Below, one piece after another: positions 24,601-38,000 of a DNA stretch of 64,000 nucleotides. Source of the DNA: Neoarius graeffei (lineage: Eukaryota > Chordata > Actinopteri > Siluriformes > Ariidae). How positions within the stretch are numbered: position 1 is the first letter of the stretch; every line of letters starts with the position of its first letter. Made by a program: the position numbers and the translations under genes. The stretch covers positions 59,289,559 through 59,353,558 of the forward strand of contig NC_083574.1 of NCBI RefSeq assembly GCF_027579695.1, given 5' to 3'. The notes under the pieces were generated by a model. That model made no database searches. It saw only the letters and a program-made list of their open reading frames with translations, and was not told the origin of the DNA.

Positions 24601-27600
24601 CACTCCAAATTTTCCTAAGTCGAACTGGTTGCCATGGAAATACGGGGGGGGATTAAAATCACAGAAATCCCAAAAGGCACAACTCCTCTCGCCACTTAAC
24701 CGTGAAGTTTCATGAAAAAAAAAAAAAAATCCTAATAGTAATAATAAAATGCTTACAGACAGACAGACTGACCTATAGCTCCCCCCCCCCCCCCCCCCGC
24801 ATTAGATGCCAGGGGGATTTAAAAAAGGGGGCGGCGGCACTGTCGTTAAAACATCTGCCGGCGCAGGTGTGGAACTGGGAGCATTTAGTTCAAGCTGAAC
24901 GCAAACAAACATCCTCATGGATAACTGGAAAGAAATCGTCATGCACAGATAAAGCAGCTAATACCCCCACCCCAATTTTTTTTTTTTGAAGACTCTGCAT
25001 AGTTCACATTTTCAGGTGGGAATTAATCCTTGATGGAGATATCGGTTTGGCATGCCTGCAACTTGTTTTGACTGGTTTCAGTGAAATCCTTGAAACTTAT
25101 CTTGGCCTGCACGGTGCTCTCCATTTTTCAGAAGGCTACCCCGCTCGGTAACTTTCCATCGCCCGTTCACGCTCCGCCAACTCTGCTTCCTAGGTTATGT
25201 TTTGCTCCTCGATGTGGATGGATACTCAGGTTTGTCCTTCAATAAACTGAGAAACCTCTCTGAGCTGCTGTGTGTCAGTGATGGTTGTGAGGCAGAAGCC
25301 TTACACATTTCTACATCCCTCAGTTTATATACATCAATTCAACTTTCTCCAGTCCAGACAAATCAAACTCTATCGCTCCGGAAGAATAACGTCCCCGAGT
25401 GCGTATTGGGAATTCTGGAATTCCAGCATCAGGTAGCTGATATGTGATACAAGCAGAACACTAGTGAGTGGATTATGACTTACCGCCGTGTGCCCTTTAA
25501 TGGTGATGAAGCCCTCTTTAATCTCTGTGGCCTCCACAGGCCATGTGGTGTTGCTAGAGCGCAGGATGTCAAGGTCCCAAACCTCAGCCTACAAGCAGAG
25601 GAGAAAAGAGGACGGAGACGGTTTAATCAAGAGGCAGTGCAAAAACAGAAAGCATGAATTTGAGATTAAAATTAATAAAAACGGGTGCGAGGCCCACTCT
25701 ATCTTCATGTAGCAATGCCAGCGTCTGGCAGCTGTCCTCTGGGTTCTCCTCATTGTCCTCGGGAATGAAGGGGCACCAGATAAGCCTGCGGCTGGAGTTC
25801 AGCGGCGTGTCTTCGGGTCTCCGGATATGAACAACCACTTCATCTCTAAGAGACACGGTTAAGGGGCAACAGGACTTTTCATGACACACACACACACACA
25901 CACTCCTGATATTGTGCCATTACTGCTGTACATGGCCTATAATTTTAGAGCTGGCTGCCGCTTCTACGTCTTCTGCGAAAGGCGAAGTCAACATGTTTTC
26001 CTCTACTACAGCTCGTTTATTTAGTCTATGCTTCAGATGGACATAAATAATGACCGCTGCTAGAGGAAGATACTGTATTTTGCTGTTGTCGCTGGTGAGC
26101 TGCCAGATGAACATGTTGCCGGCTTCATCCACGCAGCCCAGGAGGGTGGAGTCAAGATGGGCGAAGGCCAGGTCTGTGACGGCACCGGTGAAACCCTTCA
26201 GCAGCGTGCGCTCTGTCGAGCCCAACCGCAGGACCCGGATCATATAGTGATTATTGGCACCTAGTAACGCACAAGTGAAGTTTGAGTCCAAAAAAAAAAA
26301 AAAATCAGCATGCTGGAGGCAAAATAACAAAAGCCCAGGTCAGATACGAGGAAAAAAAAAAAAAAAAAAACCTCGGTTGATAAATTACACTGGATTTAAG
26401 TAGGAAAATGATCCCTTCCTCAACGCCATTGAATATTTTAACGATATTACATACCATAGATGATCCGATCCCCAAATTCTTTGCAATACTTCGGAGACTC
26501 CGCCTCTCCGGGATGCTCTTTTTACACCCAATCAGATTACTGACCTGCTGCCAATTAACCTAATTAGCGGCAAGATGTTCCCTAGGTGTGTGTTGTTTTT
26601 TTTTTTAAAGCATTATAAAACTTTTTCAGTCGTTTGTTGCCCCGTCCCAACTTTTATGAAGTGGCTTTAAAATTTAGAGAGAGATTTAAAAAGAAAAAAA
26701 AAAAAAACCACACAATTTACAGTTTTAATCAATACAGTTTCAGAATTTGATATCTTGGCTTCGTACCATTTTCAGTGAAACACGGGGTTTCCATGATTTG
26801 CAAATCATCGCATTCGGTTTTTATTTCATTTAAAAATTTTTTGAAACGGGGTTGACAAAAAATTTTTTTACTACTATAATACCCAATTACTGATCAATAT
26901 GACTCGTACTATATATTGCCTGGGAATATAAAAAAAATTAAAAATATAAATTTTACATATTTAACAGTTATTCCACAAAATCAAGTTGCTCATGAGCGGA
27001 TAGCTGATGAGGCGCATAGCGCCAAGTCGGCTAGAAGCCATATACGACAGAATTGAGTGGACTGGACTAACTTTTTTTTTTTTTTAAATACTTGACAAAG
27101 TGATGCATCTGACTTGATACGTGCCGCCATTTCATTTTTCTCTACTCACAGTATACAAGCTGATATCCTAGTAGTAGAGTAGCCAATCAGAATGCACGAC
27201 TGCTCATATCCAGTGAATGTGGACAATTTTTTTTTTTTATATAAAATTTTATAGAAACAAACATCTCATATGACAATTCTGCAGTAGTACCAAATATTTA
27301 TGCATATTTAGTTCATGAAACAGAATGTGAGTGCATATATGTAATACAATACACACAGTTCTGTTTGGACATAAATATTTGGTACGAATGCAGAAGACGG
27401 GTCAGATATTACACAGTGGCGTGAGGATATGAAGTTTATTTTCGAGTGGTGAATATATTCATGAGTGAGCGACGCGAACAAGTGAAAATATTTAACATGA
27501 GAAGATAAACGTCTCTCTCTGCGTCACTGTGTAATGTTCTTTATATTATATAGACACATCCCCCCCCCAAAAAAAAGGCAAAAGAATTTTACTTTTGAAA

Positions 27601-30600
27601 CGGTTCGCCATTTTGACAACACGCGTCTAGTCAGCAAGAAAACACTGGGAGGGACATCAGTGTGAAATATTGGGAATTATGAGACATACAGGACACATTT
27701 TTGATGGAATAAAAACTTTTTTTTCGCGGTCTGGTTTCCATCAAATCGTGCGCTCTGATTGGCTGGCGAGCGGTCCGCAACCCTACGACACGGACCTTTG
27801 GCGACTCGCACGTTCACAACAAACATGGTAGCAATTTTTTGCCAACATTTATTTTCGGATTTCTCAGTATAATAGCATTAATTTCACAGCAAAAGCGAGT
27901 TTTACTACCCTGAGGAGGCGAAATAAGAGAAAACATTTCAGGAGAAAGCCGAAAACCTGTAACTGTTGCTAACGCCGAGCAAAAACATGGCTGAATCCTG
28001 AATGACTCAATTTTGTATAAATAGGGGACTACATAGGCGGCAAAACGTAGTTTTTTTCCTGCCATGGAAGTGCACTTGTATACCGAGGAGGAAGCAATCT
28101 GCATTCCAGCCATGAATGAGGATTCAAAATGGCGGCTCGCCATTTCAGGCGCTCTTGTTTTCTATTAGAATTTGGTAAAGAAAAAAATAAAAACATTATT
28201 TACCAACTTAAGGTCGGTCCGTATGGTGAAATACCGTGACCTCGGCCTTGAATACTGACCTCGGACAGTATTTTCAAGACCTCGGTCACGGTATTTCACG
28301 ATACAGACCTCCCAGCTGGTAAAGAATATAGATTTATTCTCTTCCCCGTGAGTGGGTTTCACTGATTTGGTTTGATAGCACGCAATATTGAGAGCGTATC
28401 GCTTATCCTGCCTGTATTACGTCACACTACCCAATAGAGAACGAGTGTTGAATACGGTATAAGATATTGCATTGTTGTCAAGACAACATGTCACACGTCA
28501 GAGCTGATGCAAATATCCAAAGAGAAAGTTCTCTGCTGCACATGTGCAGAAGCATTTCTTTTTGCCCACCGGCAGCCTGACAGTAACCTGTCGCAGTGAA
28601 TTGAAAACGCCATAAGATATGCATTACACGCAAAACTTCCACGCTAGTGAGCGAGTATGACAATTTGTAAACAAACATGGCCACAATGTGTGCATGTATG
28701 TATTATAATAATAATAATAATAATAATGGCAGCATGGTGGTGTAGTGGTTAGCGCTGTCGCCTCACAGCAAGAAGGTCCTGGGTTCGAGCCCCGTGGCCG
28801 GCGAGGGCCTTTCTGTGCGCAGTTTGCATGTTCTCCCCGTGTCCGCGTGGGTTTCCTCCGGGTGCTCCAGTTTCCCCCACAGTCCAAAGACATGCAGGTT
28901 AGGTTAACTGGTGACTCTAAATTGAGCGTAGGTGTGAATGTGAGTGTGAATGGTCGTCTGTGTCTATGTGTCAGCCCTGTGATGACCTGGCGACTTGTCC
29001 AGGGTGTACCCCGCCTTTCGCCCGTAGTCAGCTGGGATAGGCTCCAGCTCGCCCGCGACCCTGTACTGGATAAGCAGTTACGGATAACGGATGGATGATA
29101 ATACGTTGAAGATTTTCATCTACACAGCGATCAATTCCATATAAAGTAAATGAGGTCATTTCCCATCCCTGATGAAGGCTCCTGAAGGAGTTGAAAGCTT
29201 GGGCATGTCCAAGAATTTGTGCAGTCAAAAAAGTTTTCAAACCTTTTTATGGATTATTATTGGCTGGCATTGAGTGGTCTGTCAGAGATATTCCATTCAG
29301 CGAGCATGATACTGAACTCGTCTTCGACTCGTTCAGTATTCATGCTAGCTGAATGGAATATATCTGATGTACCACTCAACGCCAGACAATATTATTTAAA
29401 ACGTCACTCAGATCTGCGATGTGTTTCGTATGAAAAATGCGAGTTTTGCAAAACGAAAAGATGAACTTCATATCTTCAAGCCAACGTCTGATTTTCTTTT
29501 TATTATATCAAGACATTCACAAACAAAAAGCACTCAAGTTTATCAAAACAATTCAATTTCCTCGCAAGTGACACCGAGATTTATGTCACGGTTTTGGTTC
29601 TCTATGTCCCGGATGCAGCACGCATGAAAAATAGGAATGGCGCATTTCCCAGTAAAACATTCATGTCCATGTAATGTAAATCACAAAGTCACACAAAGTT
29701 CAAAAAGTTTCTATTATGCGAGCAAGACAAGGTGTGTAAGACAGGTTGTAATTTTATGATATTATTATACATGATGCAGGCCATTTTCCCTCCGTGCCAA
29801 AGTACTTCATTACAGTACTTTATTGTGGTTCCACGTACAGTTCATGTAAAAGATAAAAGCAATGCATTACCTTTAAAGCATATACGCAGAGCCATGGCCT
29901 CACTTTTCGTTTATAAACGCCCTCAGTCCTCAAAAATGGCACAGGAATAGTTTTAAAGCGTAAACAATAAATCTAATATAGTAATTTTTACGATTAAAGT
30001 GATTTATATAGGTAGCGGTCTGAGTGAATGACCTTGACATCCGTAACGGCACAGCAGGAAGTCTATCGGTCTCGTCGCCATTTCCACTATACTACCGTAA
30101 AACACAGAGCTGACTGCAACTCCGATCCTCCATTTTGAGCTAATTTATCACCATGCCACGCAGATGTATTGCTGGCGGGTGCAGCAACACGACAGAAGGT
30201 GGATTTACGTTGCATTCATGGTCCAAGAATGTTCAAACTGCAAAGATTTGGACGCGTTTTGCGAGAAGTTGACGGGCACATTGGGTGCCTACAAAGTGGT
30301 CTCTCCTCTGCACATTTTACTCAAGACTCGTACGAAACCTCTGATCTGTTGAGGAGCGTTGGCTATAAGCCCGTATTGAAAGAGGGTGCAGTACCAACAA
30401 TTAAAGGAAAAGAAGAAAACTACAAGAAAAGGAAAGCAAGTTTAGTTGCACCAGTTCTCCCGGAGTGTGAGCCGAGGGTTGTTGGAAAAACCCGGGATGG
30501 AACGGGACACATCACTCGGGCAGTGACCTCCCCGTGGTTGTTGCTAAAACTGGTGACGTCCCGTCCCAGGTTTTAGTAATTGCCTGAGCGGAGCAGTAAT

Positions 30601-33600
30601 GGCGGAGTACTCCGGATGGAGAAAATGGAGAATGAGTGGAGCAGCCGTCTGATTTCTTCACTGGATATGCTCGCCTCAGCAGCAATATCTCGCCCTTACG
30701 TGGAAGAAGCGAATGAACAACTGAAAGTCAGATTGTTTCAAAACAATCGGCCACAAGGTCGGCCTTCAAGAAGCGAGAACGCAGATGGGTAAGCTCCGAC
30801 TCTCATTTGGATAAAAACAAACAACAAAAACACCACTCGTCGTTTCCCTGCATTTAGATTAATCCATGTAACTTGTATTGTGTGTTTAAGTTACCGGTAT
30901 AAGATTATTTAATTTGCTTCAGAATGTGATTGTCTCAGTTCATCTGATTATTTAATTAGCCTTTTACGCTTTATCAGTGAAAATGCATGCATGTACATGT
31001 ATGTTGCATAAGTTATAACACCTATCCTGCTTTAATGAGAGTCAACCCACAATCAGTGAAGTCAAATCAGTCTTAGTTGAGCAAGTCGGTAACGCTATTT
31101 CTTACTTTCACTATAAATTTTTATTGATATGACTTTGGTTGAGAGCTGTCAAAAGCCTCGGCCTTAAAACCGGTCACCGCGGTGACGTCATGCACTCAGG
31201 GCTGGCTGGCTCAGCGGGGCAGCTCGAATGCCAACTTTGCGGTTGAGTTTAACTCTCAAAAATATATTATTTTTATTCCCATTTATGCAGCATACAAGAG
31301 TCAAAGATGGAGATACTATCCACTCAGAAATTCATTTAAAAATAATGGCTCTGCGGATCTGCTTTAAGCAATAAATATTCATCAAGCTGATTCTTTACAG
31401 AATGCAGACCGATCATTCAAGCAGTTTTCCACTTTATACCGATGGCTTATACTGACTTATTCCGCTGCTTTGGAGAAGAACTTCGATTTATTCTTATTTT
31501 AATCCTTTACACTGCGTTTTGTCTCGTAGCACTGTGTGCTTACCAGCTTAGTGTGCCATGTTGGCTTCATGTGGAATAAGTGGGCAGTGTAAAGAGATCC
31601 TGGAGAGTTTCTATATAAAGCTTTTACTATCAGGCATATTTTCACTGAGTAAACTCTCAAACTTTTCATTCAACTTCATTTAGACCAGCTCGGCTGGATT
31701 AAGATCAGGTGACTATACGGGCCATGGTGCTTCTTTATGCACTAAAATCAGGTTACCTGGAGGTCACTGAAGGCAAAGTCTCTCACTTTTTAAAGAGCAG
31801 AGTATAACCTGCCAACCCATCAATGGTTATTGTTCAATTGTGTCTCTAGCTTAACAAATACGCCACCAGAGCCCACAGCAACAACTGCTGCATCACTGTT
31901 ATCCACTCAGCATTAACGGGGGGAGGAGTGTCAGTGTTCTCCATGGGCACTTTTAAAGTGGCACACCACCACGTTATAATTCTGGCCCGCCGCCCTTCCC
32001 TTGGCCAAAAAAACCCCCACCAAACCTAACTTCATCAGTATACACCAAATAAATTAGTATTCGCTTTATTATAATTTTCTAACTATTTAACACGCAGAAC
32101 ACCATTAAACGAATGCATACGGGGTTACCTGAAGTGGCTACGCAATTGCAATTGAAAAACATCTGGCCAGCTGCATACAGATTGTGACCCAGAGCTGTGC
32201 AGATTGAGGTCTATCCCTGCGTTACACTACACCGCAACACATTACACTATACGGACACATACCTGTAGTAACACTGGAAGCTACAAGCTGCAGCTAAATA
32301 ACTTTTCGGGCGCACACGCTTGTAGCGTTATTGTGCAATGGTTACGCTCATCTATCGTCTTTTCTGACCATACACAATTAGAGTGATCATATAACAGCAC
32401 ACACACACACACTAGTTAAAGTTCAGGTCTTTTATTTTACGTATCTGTGATTGTGTAGGCGAGAGTTGCATTTTCCCGTTGCTTCACTGTGGTTGTTTAC
32501 TGCAGGACTTCCGGGTTCCTGGGTCAAAGGACCCGAACTCTGGAGGCCGGGGTGGCTTTGTAGTACCAGTGTCGGGCACACGCACCAGCTCATACATGGA
32601 TTGGAGTGGTTTCACCCAATTGTGTGTCTTGTAAAAAATGTATGCATTTATTGTAATTGGGTATTTTGTTTATGCATGGAAGTTCATTTATTTTTGACAC
32701 AGAAAAAAATACAATTAATTCAGGGATGCGCTAGCCTAGTAAACTAGACCCACCCGCCTAGCGGCCAAAAATATTTTTGCCTAGCGAATGGGTCTAGCCT
32801 CGCACCATATAAACAAACACCCCGGGCATCAAATCGTGCCCGCCAATCACAACGCAAGGTTTTTGTTTGGATTCTTTGGGCGGGCTTTTGCAGGAGTGAC
32901 GACAAAGCTGCGCGACGCTGGAGAAAGCGCAACAGTAAAGATGGCTACGGCTAGTGAACAGTGCGCGTTTGACTCCGCTTTGGAATCAGTTTTAGAAGAA
33001 TTAGACTTGGAGTTTTCGTTGAAACATGAGCAGGAAGAGGCTCTCCGCTCATTCCTTTTCAAGAAGGACGTTTTCGCCGTTTTGCCGACCGGCTATGGCA
33101 AAAGTCTGATCTACCAGCTGGCTCCGCTCGTAGCCAAAAGGATGGGGCTAGTTTGTGCAGTACGAAGAATTAATAAACAGCTTTGAAACATTACTTTTTG
33201 ATTGTTTCTTATTTTCCCGTTATTTTAAATTTAAGGGAAATTATTTCACCAAACACCACTGAATAAAAACTCTCAAAAACAGTTTAAGCAAACCCTTGAA
33301 AAACACTTGAAAAAAAATGAGTGTATGTTAAGTATGTGGTACAGACTCCAAACTTGTGGTCATTATCTCCAAACTTCATAATATCTAGAACCTGTTTATT
33401 AATTAATACGCATTTTGAAAAATTATTTATTTCAAGGTCTCCCCCACTGCTTTCTGTCGCTCTGACTACGTCACAGTCACTGTTGCGCTGATTGGTCAGA
33501 GCGTTGGCCTATGGAGCACTTGCATGTGACGTCACAGCCGATCCAGATTGTGACAGACGCCATCTTGTCGGTCAAACGCCATATTCCGCCTTCTACTTCT

Positions 33601-34989
33601 ACCTTTTCTTCTGGAAAACCCTACTATATACAATTCTACTACAACGGCTGCGGCTACAAGCTCTCCCTACCTGTGCACGTTTTTTATGTTTTTTGTGTGT
33701 ATTTTTGCATGTTGTTCGTCTGTACCAGACTTCGATATCCACTACAACCGTATGGACTTACTGGACATTGGTTTCCAGCAGAAAATGACGGTTTGTAGCG
33801 ATTTCCATCGCATGCACAACATTCCGGACGAGAGAAGAAAAAAAAAAACATTCCAGACGAGATAGCGAGACCAGCGGGGTCACCGTGGATTGTTATCAGA
33901 AGCAAAGCGAAGGAGGCGGCGCCGGGAGCGGAAGCAAAAGCGAGGCTGCAGGCAGAGCCGGCCTGTTGACTAAGCTCAGAAAACAGCTGCTCAAATCTCC
34001 ACTGCCAAGCCTCTACCTCTCCAATGCCAGATCCATGTAAACAAGACGGACGATTTGGAATTACAGCTGGAATTACCTTATTCTATTCTATAACTGGCTG
34101 GTCAGTGCTATACTCAATACTTAAGTGACTTACCCGTCCAATGAGGATTCTTGTTTCCAAGATGCCACATCTGAGTCGCTGACAAATCCTGAATTTCTGT
34201 AAAGATAACTGTCCAGAGATTTATAAGCACGCAGTGCTTCACCACTCAACAGCGAGGGAAAGTTAATGAGGTAATTATACACGTCCGGGTATTCCGCTGG
34301 CAGTTCAAAATCCGGTCGTGAAAACTCCGTCCGGAAAGCCATAAGGGTCACAAATCTGTAGATCGTTTATTTTAGACAAACATCTAGTTATCTGTTCATT
34401 AGAAAAATGAGCCGTGTAGTCCGTCGGTTGAAATTGATCCATTCTGCACACGAGTGCAGCAGTATTCAGCAGTGTTTTTACCGACAAGATGGCGGTTGTG
34501 TACTTTCCGGTCACGTGACTGCAAGATCTCTATACGCACAGAGACAGTTTGAAAGACAGCGGTTTGTTCCTCCTACCCCAGTCGGAAATGTCTACGGATC
34601 GAGGCCAGACTAAATATTCACATTTAGTCTGGCTTGCCAGGCTAGGGATGCGCAACAGGCGCATCAGTCTCGACTGAAATGTCAAATGAGTCTCACATTG
34701 ACAATAAAGATATGCACAGTAAGAATGTGTTCATTTTTTGTAAAATGATTTTAACAATGATTTATCATTTCCTGGCCAATTTCACTGTCAAAAGAGCCCA
34801 AAGCTCCGCCCCTGGACCCTATTGGGGGCCTCGGTGGCCCCCAAACCCCCGCCACCACCTTTTATTTTTGAAAAGTGGAGAATACTGAAAGTATAATCTG
34901 TATTCGAGCGCTGTCTCTTGAAGGTGCGCTCACTCAGTGAGACCATGTTTCGCTTTCAACATCTCTGCAGCACAAATTATTGTGACCAT

Positions 34990-35023
<34 letters not shown>

Positions 35024-38000
35024 ATTCTTCTATAAAACTGGAAACCCAGAAAAACTTTTACCTCAGTCTCAGCCTTTAACCACAAAGGGCTGATTTCACA
35101 CGTGCTTCAATCAATAGTTCAAGCTGTGCAACCAAAAAACCCATAATCAGCTGTCAACTCAAAGTGTGTGTCCACTTACCTCTAATGGCATACGCCAAGT
35201 ACGCATTAGACACTGCTATTAGGTTGCCATAGTAATATTTGTGCTCCCAGTCATATTTTGCCATTGGCTGGATTTTCACCTGTGAAAGAGACACATTTCA
35301 AGAAACACTTTATATCCATCATCGAACGCACAATCTAATCTAACCTAACACGTACCAGCAGACCAACGTACCTTGTTACTTCCACGAGCTTTACTGTCAA
35401 TACTCGAGTCTCGACTGGCAACGATTACCACATTGCTAGCAGTGATGGGAATGCAGGTCGAGCCATCGTCACCAGTCAGCGAACTACACAGCAAATCAAA
35501 CAGAAATGTTCAAAACGAACAGACAGACATCGATGCAAGTGGTCACGCAACACACACACACACACACGGCACCGACTCCCGAGGACGACATGCAGCTCTA
35601 CCGCAATTCTGATCAAAATGAAATCCACTGCAATCATTCGAGTCTCACTCAGCTTAGCCAGGTAACTAATATAATAGCAAAGAAGAGAAAGATTCAAGAC
35701 GAAGATTGAAAATCTTCCTTTAGGAGACGAGTGGACAGATGTTTCACCACCAAAAAAAAAAGGCAAGCTGATGTTAGACTTCAGCGATATGCCTCGACCT
35801 CACATTTAAAGTGCACATCACGGGTAAATTCAGGAGCAAGATCAATCGTATTTTATATTAAACTTTGGTCAAATATCTGTCAGATTCTGCACTCTCTGCA
35901 ATTTTTTTACCTTGCTTAGTACCAGAATAATTCAGTTGAAATCAAGCCATTTGAGGCGAATTGGTCCGCCTCGGAAAAAACTTGGCATTTGGATTTCCCG
36001 GCAAACGTTGATTTTCGTGACGTCGCGTGCGGGACGCCTCCTTCTGAATCCTACGTCAGCGCTGGTTTGTTTAAGAGAAAACGACCTGGTGGTTTTCTGC
36101 AAATTTCTTCACAGTTATCGCGTAATTATTAAAATGGTTAACAGATGTATCGTACGAGGGTGTAGCAACACCAATCTTGATGGGATTAGTACTCATCGTT
36201 TCCCAAAAGACCGGACAACGAGAGAGAAACGGGAGCGCTTGGTCTACACAGGCTGTGCACTGAAACCGTGCAAAGCTCGCGCAACCTGCTGGCGCTTCCG
36301 CAGATAACGTCACGAATCTGGCTCCAGACTCCCTTGGGATTTTTCTAGACGTATTTTGTTATTTTATTTTTTTCTGCTCTAGACAGATGGTCTTGTGCAA
36401 AATTACCATTCTGGATGAGTGTGTAAAGAGACATACTTTCATATAAAAAAAAAAAATACCACGAAATTGGTCCAGGATATGCACTTCAACTGCAAATTGT
36501 GTGCAGAGGGCACAAAAAAAATGAATCAGGCCTTAATTTAACTAATTGTTTAATATACTAAGTAACTTTAAAAACGCACAATGGAATTCAACACGATATC
36601 ACTTTAGATCCATGCATATATTTGAAATTTATATTGTATGTAATGCACACACATCTTGAAACATAGATAAAGGACATTTATCGTCAAACTCAAGAATTAA
36701 TTCACAATAAAAAAATTCAAAGTGACGGTCCATGTTCGGACCGTCATGCTGGAGATTCTGGGTCTGTGTCGTCCAGGGGTCTCAGCAGCAGTGACTGAGG
36801 GGGTCAGGAATCTGTCACGGAGGTGAGCTAGCCTGATGTGCGGATCCTGAACTGGCGTCGTGACTTGAGGCTGACCAGGGTGTGGACGATCCCTGGTGCT
36901 CCCTGTCTGTCTGTAACGCTGACTCAAACGGGAAATGGTCGAATGATGAACACCGAAGTGCCGGGCGACCTCTGTCTGTGTACTTCCGGCACGCAACATC
37001 CCGATGGCCTGTTCACGTTGATTTTGGCTTGGCATCTTCAATAATGACAATTTTCCCATCATTTCCCCCGGGGATTTATAGGCAAGATTGCGTGTGTACA
37101 GTGTATGCAAAATTTGTTTGAAAATTAAAGCCTGTCCATGTCATTGACTACCCGAGTCATATTGTACGTTATTGAGTACAACTCCCTTAAAGGGATAGTT
37201 CGGGATTTTTGACATGAATCTGTATGGCATCCCCATCAATAGTGTCGTGCAAACACACTGACTTACCCCCGACAGCATCCTGTGAGTCCAGTTCTTGTCC
37301 AGTTTTGGTCCAGACGAAAGTAGTCCGGCAAGTTTGTTGGGGTCACGAAAGTAAAACGTTTTTCGTCTCAAAACAGTATGTGTTCAAAAGAGTGATATAT
37401 TTGCATCACAAAACCGTTGCCAAATAAAAAGTCAGACCTCGAAATCGCTTGGCACTATTTTCTCTCCCTCGGTATCACTGCGCGCTGCTGCCAGGTGACA
37501 GCCACGGCTGTTTCATTCATTGTTTACTAGTGATGGGAATTTCGGCTCTTTTTACTATAAGGAGCCGGCTCTTTCGGAAGATTTTTTATAATTATTTCTC
37601 ATGACTTGTACATTCACATCGAGTACACATATCAATGCAAATTAACACGAAGGGATTTACTAGACCAATTTATATCTGGAACTATTTTCAGCCACAGCAC
37701 AGGCAAAGCACCGCTGCAGGCGCAAAGACACCGCGCAGCGCCTGAAAACGGGTGCGCAGCGCCTGAAAAGCCGTTTTCAGGCGCTGCGCGGTGTCTTTGC
37801 GCCTTCCTTTTCCTACCTATTCCTTTAATTGCTGCAATTAACTAGTTAATTCTGATTCTATTTCTCCTCTCAGTTATAATCTGTCCTGCTTTTGAAAAGA
37901 ATGTACAATCTCATCTCATTATCTCTAGCCGCTTTATCCTGTTCTACAGGGTCGCAGGCAAGCTGGAGCCTATCCCAGCTGACTACGGGCGAAAGGCGGG

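Larger units (their letters stand above)
32731..34644. mobile_element. DNA transposon with 8-bp target duplication carrying a RecQ-helicase exon (element H)
   Basis: The ends CTAGCCTAGTAAACTAGACC and GTCTGGCTTGCCAGGCTA are imperfect inverted repeats. GGGATGCG flanks both sides (32723-32730, 34645-34652). Inside: a RecQ-type helicase exon on the plus strand, a LINE fragment (33782-34022), and on the minus strand near the right end an exon of the protein also found in element G. An 8-bp duplication fits P or hAT-type transposition. Confidence 0.65.

Noticed and set aside
23756..24656. Open frames of more than 200 codons on both strands
   Set aside because: Low-complexity translation of the purine minisatellite (Gly/Lys/Arg/Glu on one strand, Ser/Phe/Leu/Pro on the other).
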